Origin: Bacteroidaceae bacterium
GTDB taxonomy: Bacteria > Bacteroidota > Bacteroidia > Bacteroidales > Bacteroidaceae
DNA length: 25,179 nucleotides
Assembly (NCBI GenBank): GCA_900769465.1
Contig: CAAGGT010000281.1
Span: 1-25,179, forward strand
Direction of reading: 5' to 3'
In this document: positions 8,256 to 15,694 of the stretch, piece by piece
How the letters are laid out: the number at the start of each line of letters is the position of its first letter
How positions within the stretch are numbered: the stretch's first letter is position 1
Program-made: the position numbers and the translations under genes
The notes under the pieces: model-generated
The model's database searches: none
What the model saw: only the letters and a program-made list of their open reading frames with translations
What the model was told of the DNA's origin: nothing

Positions 8256-9293
8256 ATGAAAAGACTGTCGTTACTCACCCTGCTGTTGCTCACCTTCTTC
8301 TCCTGCAAAGAGAAGGAGGCGCCCAAGTACACCATTCAGGGAAGCGGCATAGAGGAGGGTACGGTATACCTTCTGCACAACGACAACAAGTCAATCATAT
8401 CGGCAAAGAGCAACGGTGAGTTCACACTGTCTGTTGTAATGAACGATACCACAATACTCACGCTTGTTCTCCCCGACAGCAAGACCATCCCCCTGTTCGC
8501 CGAACCGGGCATAACCGCCACGTTGCAGCCCGACTCAACGCTAAAAAGCGGATGGAGCGTAAAGGGCAGCGCCACACAGGCACTGCACGACAGCATTTCG
8601 CGTGTGCTTGATGCAACGGACAACATTGACAAACAGAAGAAAACAATCGATGAATTCACAAGCAGGCATCCATTGAGCGAGGTGAATGTCGAGTTGTTCC
8701 GCAGATATCTCATTGACATTCCCGCCCCCGACAATGAACACCTGCGCAGGGCAATATCAAAGCTCGGCGGCGCATTGCAGGACCACAGATATTTTGCAAC
8801 GGCAAAAAAACAGCTCGAGAAGAAGACCGGCAACGTCAAGCACCGTATGTTCCCCACCTTCAGCTACAACACCCTCGACAACAGGGAAATAACCCTCGGG
8901 ACATATACCGACAAATATCTCCTGGTCAACTTTTGGGCAACATGGAACAATGACAGCCGCAAAAGCATAGGGACACTGGAGAGATTCAGGGAACTCATAA
9001 GGAGCGAGAATTTCGCAATCCTCAACATCTCCCTCGACAACGACACCGCAAAATGGCATGCAGCCGTCATCGGCGACAGCATCATCGGCGACAACGTAAT
9101 AGAGATAAAGGGAATGAACTGCGAAATCCTGGAGACCTTCAACATAACATCACTGCCCTACTCAGTGCTTGTGACACCATACAAACGCATTGCAGAATAT
9201 GGCCTGACACTCGACAGCCTCACAGCCCTGTCCATAGACACCCTGACACACAAGCACGACACAAGAAACCAAAAGAAGAAAAACAAAAGATAA
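8256..9293 (+). CDS. DUF4369 plus thioredoxin-like (TlpA-type) lipoprotein lacking the CxxC
   Basis: A 345-residue envelope protein. It has a lipoprotein-type signal peptide with the modified cysteine probably C17 (LLTFFSC). A DUF4369-like N-terminal beta domain follows (about 25-95), then a charged helical linker and a TlpA/ResA-like thioredoxin fold (about 200-320). The fold is recognisable from LVNFWATW and the cis-proline segment ITSLP (P301), but where family members have WCGPC this one has WNNDS (230-234). Both redox cysteines are absent, so it cannot act as a standard thiol oxidoreductase; a binding or structural role is inferred. It starts three bases after typA and ends nine bases before yifB, so it is surely co-transcribed with them. 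Confidence 0.82.
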   Translation: MKRLSLLTLLLLTFFSCKEKEAPKYTIQGSGIEEGTVYLLHNDNKSIISAKSNGEFTLSVVMNDTTILTLVLPDSKTIPLFAEPGITATLQPDSTLKSGWSVKGSATQALHDSISRVLDATDNIDKQKKTIDEFTSRHPLSEVNVELFRRYLIDIPAPDNEHLRRAISKLGGALQDHRYFATAKKQLEKKTGNVKHRMFPTFSYNTLDNREITLGTYTDKYLLVNFWATWNNDSRKSIGTLERFRELIRSENFAILNISLDNDTAKWHAAVIGDSIIGDNVIEIKGMNCEILETFNITSLPYSVLVTPYKRIAEYGLTLDSLTALSIDTLTHKHDTRNQKKKNKR

Positions 9294-9302
9294 CCCCCAA
9301 AT

Positions 9303-10841
9303 ATGCTCGTAAAGGTTCTTGCAGCAGCCATACAAGGCATAAGCGCAACACTTGTCACCATTGAGGTCAATGCACTGCGTGGCATAAAGTTCTACCTTGT
9401 TGGACTCCCCGACAATGCTGTCAAGGAGAGCCAGCAACGCATCAATTCGGCATTCCATCACAACGGGCTGCGCTTCCCAAGCAAGCAGATTATCGTGAAT
9501 ATGGCACCGGCCGACATAAAGAAAGAAGGTTCGGCATACGACCTGCCCATTGCCATCGGCATACTCGCGGCCGACGAAGCCGTCTCAACCGCAAAGCTCG
9601 ACCGCTACCTGATAATGGGTGAACTGGGACTTGACGGCAAGCTGATGCCTATAAAAGGTGCATTGCCCATTGCCATAAAGGCAAAGGAACTGGGTTACGA
9701 AGGCATCATACTCCCCGCCGGCAACGCAGCCGAGGCAGCTGTCGTGAACGGCATCACGGTATACGGGGCCGACAACCTTGCACAGGTACTCTCATTCCTC
9801 GACGGCAAGGAGGAGATTGCCCCCTACAGAGTAGACATTGAGAACGATTTCTACTCAAAACAGAGCAGTTTCCCATTTGATTTCTGCGAGGTACGCGGAC
9901 AGGAAAGCGTAAAACGCGCCTTTGAAGTAGCCGCGGCAGGAGGACACAACCTAATTATGGTAGGTCCCCCGGGCAGCGGAAAGTCAATGATGGCAAAGAG
10001 ATTGCCGTCCATACTCCCCCCACTCACGCTTGACGAAAGCCTCGAGACAACAAAGATACACTCCGTTAGCGGAATGATGCCCGACGGGACATCACTCATC
10101 ACCCAACGCCCGTTCCGCAGCCCGCACCACACCATATCATCGGTAGCCCTTTGCGGCGGTGGGGCAAACCCCAAACCCGGCGAGATATCACTCGCCCACA
10201 ACGGAGTGCTGTTCCTCGACGAACTCCCCGAGTTCAGCCGCGACGTGCTTGAGGTCATGCGCCAGCCACTCGAGGACCGCAAGATATGTGTCGCACGCGC
10301 CAACTACAAGGTCGAATACCCCGCAGGTGTAATGTTTGTGGCTTCAATGAACCCCTGCCCCTGTGGCTATTACAATCACCCGACAAAAGCCTGCACCTGC
10401 AGTCCCGGCCAGGTGCAGCGTTACCTGAACAAGATAAGCGGCCCGCTGCTCGACCGCATCGACCTGCAGATTGAGATTACCCCCGTACCGTTCGAGGAGA
10501 TATCGAACACCGCGCCCGGCGAACCAAGTGCAGCAATACGCGAGCGCGTGATTGCCGCACGCAAGATACAGGAACAGCGTTACAAGGACGAGAGAGGCAT
10601 ATACTGCAACGCCCAAATGACACCAAAACTGATTGCAAGGCACGCCGTACTCGATGACACAAGCCTTGCAATGCTCAAGACCGCAATGACAAGGTTCGAC
10701 CTCTCGGCACGCGCATACGACCGCATACTAAAGGTTGCCCGTACCATTGCCGACCTTGACAGCAGCGAGAATATAGAGTTCCGGCACATCGCCGAAGCCA
10801 TTGGCTACCGCAACCTCGACCGTGGCAGCTGGGGGACATAA
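9303..10841 (+). CDS. YifB/ComM family Mg-chelatase-like AAA+ ATPase
   Basis: A 512-residue protein of standard YifB/ComM length. The N-terminal domain (about 20-165) has the Lon-protease-like ChlI fold (KGALPIAIKAKELG). The central AAA+ domain has Walker A GPPGSGKS at 221-228, Walker B LFLDEL at 303-308 and the family's cysteine-bearing insert NPCPCGYY ... ACTC (C352, C354, C364, C366), probably metal-binding. A C-terminal Mg-chelatase lid follows (LSARAYDRILKVARTIADL). ComM in Vibrio and Haemophilus is a hexameric branch-migration helicase that helps to integrate transforming DNA. The same role here is a family-based inference, since natural competence is not established for most Bacteroidales. 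It begins nine bases after the previous stop. Confidence 0.93.
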   Translation: MLVKVLAAAIQGISATLVTIEVNALRGIKFYLVGLPDNAVKESQQRINSAFHHNGLRFPSKQIIVNMAPADIKKEGSAYDLPIAIGILAADEAVSTAKLDRYLIMGELGLDGKLMPIKGALPIAIKAKELGYEGIILPAGNAAEAAVVNGITVYGADNLAQVLSFLDGKEEIAPYRVDIENDFYSKQSSFPFDFCEVRGQESVKRAFEVAAAGGHNLIMVGPPGSGKSMMAKRLPSILPPLTLDESLETTKIHSVSGMMPDGTSLITQRPFRSPHHTISSVALCGGGANPKPGEISLAHNGVLFLDELPEFSRDVLEVMRQPLEDRKICVARANYKVEYPAGVMFVASMNPCPCGYYNHPTKACTCSPGQVQRYLNKISGPLLDRIDLQIEITPVPFEEISNTAPGEPSAAIRERVIAARKIQEQRYKDERGIYCNAQMTPKLIARHAVLDDTSLAMLKTAMTRFDLSARAYDRILKVARTIADLDSSENIEFRHIAEAIGYRNLDRGSWGT

Positions 10842-10891
10842 GCACAACGCCGACAGACAGCACACCCCATAACCGACATAGACACACAAGA

Positions 10892-11476
10892 ATGGAAATA
10901 AAGAACATCTGCGTATACTGCGCATCGAGCAACAAAGCCGCCCCAATATACGGCGACACGGCATATGAACTGGGAGCCCTGCTTGCCCGGGAGGGCATAA
11001 CCGTGGTTACCGGTGCCGGGAGCATCGGGCTCATGCGCAAGGTCGAGGATGGAGCGCTCGACAACGGCGGTAAGGCCATCGGTGTCATTCCACAGTTCAT
11101 GGTAGACCAGAACTGGCACCACACAGGACTCACCGAATTGCACGTAACATCTTCCATGCACGAGCGCAAGCAGATGATGGCCGACTTGAGCGATGCCGTC
11201 ATTGCCCTGCCCGGCGGTTGCGGCACAATTGAGGAACTGAGCGAAATCATAACCTGGAAACAGTTGGGACTTTACCTCAACCCCATTGTAATACTGAACA
11301 TAAACGGCTACTACGACCACTTCATAGCACAACTGGAAAAGGCCGTAGAGGAGCATTTCATGGGAGAGATACACAGCAGGATATGGAGCGTGGCCACAAC
11401 ACCGGCCGAGGCTCTCGAGGCCATACGCAACACACCACGTTGGAGCGCCGAGGTAAGAAAATACGCAGCACTATGA
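10892..11476 (+). CDS. LOG family (TIGR00730) nucleoside-monophosphate phosphoribohydrolase
   Basis: A 194-residue Rossmann-fold protein. The LOG signatures are intact: MHERKQMM with the catalytic Arg (R92), and PGGCGTIEEL at 107-116 with the catalytic Glu residues (E114/E115), followed by TWKQLG. Family members cleave the N-glycosidic bond of AMP or of N6-modified AMP (cytokinin ribotides), giving free base and ribose 5-phosphate. The physiological substrate in gut bacteria is unknown. It follows yifB by 50 bases with no terminator. Its stop overlaps the next start (ATGA at 11473-11476), so translation is coupled to the DUF4271 gene. Confidence 0.93.
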   Translation: MEIKNICVYCASSNKAAPIYGDTAYELGALLAREGITVVTGAGSIGLMRKVEDGALDNGGKAIGVIPQFMVDQNWHHTGLTELHVTSSMHERKQMMADLSDAVIALPGGCGTIEELSEIITWKQLGLYLNPIVILNINGYYDHFIAQLEKAVEEHFMGEIHSRIWSVATTPAEALEAIRNTPRWSAEVRKYAAL

Positions 11477-12168
11477 CAGAGACACCTGCACCATATTGCA
11501 TGACCAATGACAACATCATCCTGTTGTTGCTCATATTCAACCTTGTAGGCATATCCTATGTCCTGCTGATGAACGGTGCCAACATATTCGAGCGCACAAA
11601 GTGTATTTTCTACTACGAGAACAAATCAACCCCCTACAACGACAGGACACATATTACCAAAATATGCAACTTCCTGATGGATTTCCAGACCATCTTCTAC
11701 GTAACGGTCATAACAGCCGGCATTGTAGACAGGCATTGCTTTGAGATAACCGGTGAAAATTCACTGCCCACATTAGGAGCCCTTGCAGCCCTGTTCGCAG
11801 CCTTCTTCATAATTAAAAGAGGTATATACAGCCTTGTCAACAACATCCTGTTCTCAAAAAGTATAGACCACGAGTGGAGCAATTTCTATTTTTTCACCAT
11901 CAAGCTATGTGGGTTCACCCTTGCACCGGCAGCCATAGCCATTCTCTTTGTGCCGTCGATACCTTTAAAATATGTAGAAATTTATTCAATTCTGACACTA
12001 CTCATACACCTATACACAACAATTAGAGGGGCTTATGAAATCATTTTTGCAAAAAAATGCATCTATGTGGATATTTTTTTATACCTTTGCGCACTTGAAT
12101 TTTTACCCATAGCAATGGTGTGGAAAACGATACTACAACTGAATGATTTTATAACTATAAAAATTTAG
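11473..12168 (+). CDS. DUF4271 family integral membrane protein
   Basis: A 231-residue hydrophobic protein with about six predicted membrane helices (near residues 15-37, 65-90, 95-125, 140-165, 170-195 and 200-225). I assign it to DUF4271 from its size, hydropathy and position just before hemD, which I recall as a conserved Bacteroidetes arrangement. Its function is unknown. The ATG at 11473 overlaps the LOG-gene stop by four bases, and an upstream open stretch in the same frame only shadows the LOG gene. The last 200 bases are distinctly more AT-rich than the neighbours and contain a candidate internal promoter (12082-12089). Four bases separate its stop from hemD. Confidence 0.78.
   Translation: MTETPAPYCMTNDNIILLLLIFNLVGISYVLLMNGANIFERTKCIFYYENKSTPYNDRTHITKICNFLMDFQTIFYVTVITAGIVDRHCFEITGENSLPTLGALAALFAAFFIIKRGIYSLVNNILFSKSIDHEWSNFYFFTIKLCGFTLAPAAIAILFVPSIPLKYVEIYSILTLLIHLYTTIRGAYEIIFAKKCIYVDIFLYLCALEFLPIAMVWKTILQLNDFITIKI
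12082..12089 (+). promoter_or_regulatory. Candidate internal promoter for hemD-rnpA
   Basis: TACCTTTG lies inside the DUF4271 coding region directly after a T-run and matches the -7 consensus perfectly. No TTTG occurs at the right -33 distance. The predicted start is near 12096, about 77 bases ahead of hemD. Confidence 0.3.
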
Positions 12169-12172
12169 AGCA

Positions 12173-12916
12173 TTGAAGGTAAGTAAGATATTGGTGTCAC
12201 AACCCAGACCTGCGACAGAGAAATCCCCATATTTCAGCATTGCGGATAAACACAACGTGCATATCGACTTCTGTTCCTTTATCAAGGTAGAAGGGGTTAC
12301 TGCAAAGGAATTCAGACAGCAGAAGGTGTCAATTCTTGACCATACTGCCATTGTATTCCTTTCACGTCACGCCATTGACCATTTCTTCACTCTATGCAAG
12401 GATTTGAGAGTGACAATCCCCGACGATATGAAATACTTCTGCCTGTCGGAGACAATATCACTCTACATCCAGAAGTACGTACAGTACCGCAAGAGAAAGG
12501 TATTCTTCGGCAATGGCCACATACAGGACCTTGAGCCGCTGTTCGCAAAGCACAAGACCGAGAAATACTTTGTGCCCGCATCCAACGTACACAATGACGA
12601 CATCAACAAGTTGTTCGACAAATACGGCATACAGCACTCACAGGCCGAGATGTACCGCACCGTGAGTACCGAAATTGCTCCCGAATACATAAAGTCGTTC
12701 GACATGCTCATCTTCTTCAGCCCACACGGTATCGACTCCTTGAAGAAGAACGTACCCGATTATGTACAGGGTGAGCAGCTTGTAGCCTGCTTCGGCAGTG
12801 TAACGGCAGAATATATCAAGGGACACGGATTGAGGCTTGACCTCGAGGCGCCATCTGCGGCGGCAACCAATATGCCGGCAGCTTTGGACGCTTACTTGAC
12901 TGCAAACAACAAATAA
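12173..12916 (+). CDS. hemD: Uroporphyrinogen-III synthase family protein, TTG start
   Basis: A 247-residue HemD-family protein made of two alternating Rossmann-like halves. Its N-terminus (KVSKILVSQPRPATEKSPYF, then FIKVEGVTAKEFRQQK) and FSPHGIDSLKKN near residue 185 match the Bacteroidetes version that I know. The enzyme cyclises hydroxymethylbilane to uroporphyrinogen III, the first cyclic tetrapyrrole of the heme/siroheme/cobalamin route. No other tetrapyrrole gene is visible here. The start is a TTG at 12173: no in-frame ATG is near, and the next residues align with the conserved start. It lies four bases after DUF4271. Many Bacteroidales lack early heme-synthesis steps, so the real substrate supply is an open question. 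Confidence 0.88.
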   Translation: MKVSKILVSQPRPATEKSPYFSIADKHNVHIDFCSFIKVEGVTAKEFRQQKVSILDHTAIVFLSRHAIDHFFTLCKDLRVTIPDDMKYFCLSETISLYIQKYVQYRKRKVFFGNGHIQDLEPLFAKHKTEKYFVPASNVHNDDINKLFDKYGIQHSQAEMYRTVSTEIAPEYIKSFDMLIFFSPHGIDSLKKNVPDYVQGEQLVACFGSVTAEYIKGHGLRLDLEAPSAAATNMPAALDAYLTANNK

Positions 12917-12927
12917 AGACCAATAGA

Positions 12928-12963
12928 ACAATGCAGCCCCGTCCAAAGACGGGGCTGCATTGT
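12928..12963 (+). promoter_or_regulatory. 16-bp perfect hairpin between hemD and rnpA
   Basis: Arms 12928-12943 and 12948-12963 are perfectly complementary, GC-rich in the upper part, with loop CAAA. No T-tract follows on the plus strand, so it is not a classical terminator. It ends 20 bases before the rnpA ATG and could be an RNA-processing site, a stabiliser of the upstream or downstream mRNA, or a translation-control element. Confidence 0.75.
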
Positions 12964-12983
12964 CAGATAACCCACCAACCGCA

Positions 12984-13388
12984 ATGCAACGCAACACATT
13001 CCCATTAAAGGAACATCTGAAAAGCAAGAGCGTGATAGAACAGCTCTATGCCAAAGGAGCATCGGTCACAGTATTCCCCTTGCGCGCCGTCTTCATAGAG
13101 CAGGCACAGGAGGAACAGGAACCGGTTGCAGCAATCCTCATCAATGTTGCGAAGAAAAGATTCCGCCACGCTGTCGACCGCAACCTTGTAAAGAGGCGCA
13201 TACGCGAAGCCTACCGCACAAGCAAACACCCGTTTGTGGAAACACTTGAGAACAACGGAAAGAAGATGGCCGTTGCAATGATATACATCGACAACAAGCA
13301 CAACAGCACCGCCTTCATCAGGAAGAAGATGGCAAAGCTGTTGGAGAGCATACTCACAAAAGGCGGTATCATATGCGAAAAATCCTGA
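12984..13388 (+). CDS. rnpA: Ribonuclease P protein component
   Basis: A 134-residue basic protein that pairs with the catalytic RNase P RNA to cut 5' leaders from pre-tRNAs. The hallmark RNR motif, RHAVDRNLVKRRIREAYR, is at 61-78. The N-terminus (TFPLKEHLKSKSVIEQLYAKG) is a normal start for the family, which supports the ATG at 12984 over an upstream TTG inside the hairpin. The end overlaps the yidD start by 16 bases (13373-13388), so the two are co-translated. The rnpA-yidD pairing is widespread in bacteria, usually with yidC next to it; here hemD precedes and tatD follows instead. Confidence 0.96.
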   Translation: MQRNTFPLKEHLKSKSVIEQLYAKGASVTVFPLRAVFIEQAQEEQEPVAAILINVAKKRFRHAVDRNLVKRRIREAYRTSKHPFVETLENNGKKMAVAMIYIDNKHNSTAFIRKKMAKLLESILTKGGIICEKS

Positions 13389-13594
13389 CAACGATACTCA
13401 TATTGCCAATACGGTTCTACCAGAAGGCGATTTCACCAATGACACCGCCATCGTGCCGTTTCACCCCCACCTGCTCACAATATGCCATAGAGGCACTGCG
13501 CAAGCACGGCCCCATCAAAGGGCTATACCTTGCCATCAGGCGCATACTGCGTTGCCACCCCTGGGGCGGTTCAGGATATGACCCTGTGCCATAA
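13373..13594 (+). CDS. yidD: Membrane protein insertion efficiency factor YidD
   Basis: A 73-residue protein with the full YidD signature: FYQKAISPMTPPSCRFTPTCSQYA with C28 and C34, then ILRCHPWGGSGYDPVP with C61 at the end. YidD is a small amphipathic protein at the inner membrane face that assists YidC-dependent insertion. The ATG at 13373 lies inside the rnpA coding end, giving a 16-base overlap in a different frame. The gap to tatD is 18 bases. Confidence 0.96.
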   Translation: MRKILTTILILPIRFYQKAISPMTPPSCRFTPTCSQYAIEALRKHGPIKGLYLAIRRILRCHPWGGSGYDPVP

Positions 13595-13612
13595 CCACCA
13601 AAGCACCAGCAA

Positions 13613-14233
13613 ATGAGATTCATAGACATCCACACCCACAACAGCCGGCCCTGCAATAACAGCATATACAACAGCGGCACCACCCGCACCCAGGGCCGAA
13701 TCATCTCCATCGGCATACACCCGTGGTACATCAGCAACGGGTGGAAGGAAGAGTTTTCCTGCATAGCAGAGATTGCCGCAGCCGACAATGTCGCAGCCGT
13801 TGGTGAGTGTGGGTTCGACACACTCAGAGGCACTGCGCCACTCGATGTGCAGGAAAAGATTTTCACAGCACACGCACAGCTTGCCGAGGAAGTGGGGAAA
13901 CCGCTCATCATACACTGTGTCAAGGCATACGACACGCTCTTGGCACTCCGCAACACAATAAAGCCGCAGCAGGAGTGGATAATACACGGTTTCCGTGGCA
14001 AGCCCGAGCTTGCCCTGCAGCTCATCAAGGCAGGGTTCCACATCTCGTTGGGCGAGAAGTTCAACCCCGACAGCGCAAGAGCCATACCCGCCGAGAGGCT
14101 CTTCATTGAGAGCGACGAGAGCCAATGCCCCATCAAGGAGATATACACAGCTGTAGCCACCGCAAAGGGTATGAGCATAGAAGAACTTGCACTCCAGACC
14201 GAGGCAAACGCACGGATATTCAGACAATTTTAA
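13613..14233 (+). CDS. TatD family metal-dependent hydrolase, short form
   Basis: A 206-residue TIM-barrel amidohydrolase, shorter than E. coli TatD (about 260). The metal-ligand set is complete: HTH at 7-9, E65 (VGECGFD), H101 (IIHC), H125 (IIHGF) and D168 (IESDE). TatD proteins are Mg-dependent 3'-5' exonucleases or DNases. The compact version looks like the Bacteroidetes subgroup rather than a truncation, since both ends are intact. It closes the long typA-to-tatD run. No clear hairpin terminator follows, but a new promoter appears at 14283-14314. Confidence 0.9.
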   Translation: MRFIDIHTHNSRPCNNSIYNSGTTRTQGRIISIGIHPWYISNGWKEEFSCIAEIAAADNVAAVGECGFDTLRGTAPLDVQEKIFTAHAQLAEEVGKPLIIHCVKAYDTLLALRNTIKPQQEWIIHGFRGKPELALQLIKAGFHISLGEKFNPDSARAIPAERLFIESDESQCPIKEIYTAVATAKGMSIEELALQTEANARIFRQF

Positions 14234-14282
14234 TCCATTTGCACCGTTTATTGCAACAAAGGCGAATGTTTATGCCCAATAA

Positions 14283-14314
14283 TTGGTGATGATAAACAAA
14301 AATCCTTAAATTTG
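14283..14314 (+). promoter_or_regulatory. Bacteroidetes-type promoter of the amino-sugar operon
   Basis: TTG at 14283-14285 (ATTG with the base before), a 21-base spacer, and a perfect -7 element TAAATTTG at 14307-14314. The predicted start near 14321 gives a leader of about 19 bases before the ATG at 14340. Confidence 0.65.
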
Positions 14315-14339
14315 TCAATAGATATACACGCTACAGAGA

Positions 14340-14726
14340 ATGGACAGACTGAAGACCTTTACCGACAGCCGAGGAAGCCTCACCATCGTTGAGCAGGGGA
14401 TTGACGTACCCTTCGACATACAACGTGTCTACTGGATACACAGCGTGCCACCGGGCGAAGAACGCGGCAGGCACTCGAACACCGTGTCAGCGGAGTATGT
14501 CGTTGCAGTCAGCGGAAGCGTGGAAATCACCCTCGAGGACTATGACGGGCGCAGAACATACCATCTCGACGCCAAGGATAAGGGACTGCTCATTCCGCCC
14601 GACACCTGGGACGAGATAAGGAATTTTTCACCCGATGCGGTGCTGCTTGTGCTGGCCTCGCACTCCTATGACGAATCCACTTACATACACTCATACGAGG
14701 AGTTCTTGAAACACATTGGCAAATGA
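14340..14726 (+). CDS. Cupin sugar 3,4-ketoisomerase, FdtA/WxcM-like
   Basis: A 128-residue single-domain cupin. DSRGSLTIVE (9-18), IPF-like VPFDIQRVYWI (23-33), VAVSGSVEITLED and the closing AVLLVLASHSYDESTYI are typical of dTDP-4-oxo-6-deoxyhexose 3,4-ketoisomerases, which move the keto group from C4 to C3. The usual G-x-H-A-H-K motif reads GRHSNT here (43-48): H45 is kept but the second histidine, assigned a catalytic role in FdtA/QdtA, is Asn47. It may be a variant isomerase, an epimerase-like relative or a non-catalytic partner. Its stop overlaps the next ATG (14723-14726), and two genes on is a DegT aminotransferase, the usual next enzyme. Confidence 0.82.
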   Translation: MDRLKTFTDSRGSLTIVEQGIDVPFDIQRVYWIHSVPPGEERGRHSNTVSAEYVVAVSGSVEITLEDYDGRRTYHLDAKDKGLLIPPDTWDEIRNFSPDAVLLVLASHSYDESTYIHSYEEFLKHIGK

Positions 14727-15694
14727 TGGAACAGCGACCTAATGCATACAGGATAGAGAGGTACACCCCGGATAGACAACCCGAGTGGGACCGTTTTGTC
14801 GAGGAGAGCCGCAACGGCACGTTCCTGCACAAACGTGGCTATATGGATTACCACTCGCACCGTTTTGCCGACCACTCGCTGATGTTCTATCACCAGACCG
14901 AGCTTGTTGCCATCATGCCGGCCCACATAAAGGAGGGGTTTTTCTGTTCGCACAACGGGCTCACATACGGCGGTCTGCTGCTCCCCCCTGGCACCACCAC
15001 AGCCACTGTCCTTGAGCTTTTCAACGCATTGCAGGAATACCTGCTCGGCAACACCCCTGCAACAAGCTTTGTCTACAAGCCCACACCACACATATATCAC
15101 AGCTACCCCTGCGAGGAGGACCTCTACGCCCTGTTCCGCAACGGAGCATCACTCACCGAGCGCAAGGTATCATCGGCAATCCCGTTGGGCAAGCCCTTTC
15201 CAATCAGTGGCAGGCGCAAGCTCACCAACGCCGTCAAGAGCCGCCTGCGCATTGTCGAGGACGGTGACCTTGCCACATTCTGGGAGATACTGACCTCAAG
15301 ACTCCGGGACAAGTACCAAGTGGCCCCCGTACACACCCTCGACGAGATAACCCTGCTTAAAGAGCGTTTCCCCGACAACATAAAGCTCCTGTGCATCACC
15401 GACACTCAAGGCAATACACTTGGCGGTGTCATACTCTTCATCACCGGAAACGTCGTACATATGCAATATTCGGCCACCACAGACGAAGGCCGCCGCTTGA
15501 GTGCGCTCGATTATCTCTATGAGCAGATAATAGACAACCGCTTTGCCGACAAGGAGTATTTCGATTTCGGAATCTCGGTAGAGGATGGCGGACACTACCT
15601 CAACAACGGGCTCATAGCCTACAAGGAACGTCTTGGCGGACGGGCTGTAGTATACGACACATATGTCATAGACCTAAAAAACAGCGGAAAATGA
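14723..15694 (+). CDS. FemAB/GNAT-like acyltransferase
   Basis: A 323-residue protein that I read as two tandem GNAT-like folds of the FemAB/Acetyltransf_6 type. The start pattern is W-D-RFVEESRNGTFLHKRGYMDYH, and the second half contains LGGVILFITGNVVHMQYSATTDEGR and the terminal DFGISVEDGGHYLNNGLIAYKERLGG, a form common in polysaccharide-associated members. No signal peptide is present, so it is cytoplasmic. Its place between the ketoisomerase and the aminotransferase suggests that it acylates the 3-amino group of the nucleotide sugar, a job done in fdt/qdt clusters by a left-handed beta-helix enzyme instead. That role is inferred from context. Both ends overlap neighbours by ATGA. An alternative ATG lies one codon on, at 14726. 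Confidence 0.78.
   Translation: MMEQRPNAYRIERYTPDRQPEWDRFVEESRNGTFLHKRGYMDYHSHRFADHSLMFYHQTELVAIMPAHIKEGFFCSHNGLTYGGLLLPPGTTTATVLELFNALQEYLLGNTPATSFVYKPTPHIYHSYPCEEDLYALFRNGASLTERKVSSAIPLGKPFPISGRRKLTNAVKSRLRIVEDGDLATFWEILTSRLRDKYQVAPVHTLDEITLLKERFPDNIKLLCITDTQGNTLGGVILFITGNVVHMQYSATTDEGRRLSALDYLYEQIIDNRFADKEYFDFGISVEDGGHYLNNGLIAYKERLGGRAVVYDTYVIDLKNSGK

Noticed and set aside
12928..12963. Hairpin before rnpA as a Rho-independent terminator
   Set aside because: There is no T-tract on either strand after the stem, and rnpA, which must be expressed, begins 20 bases later.
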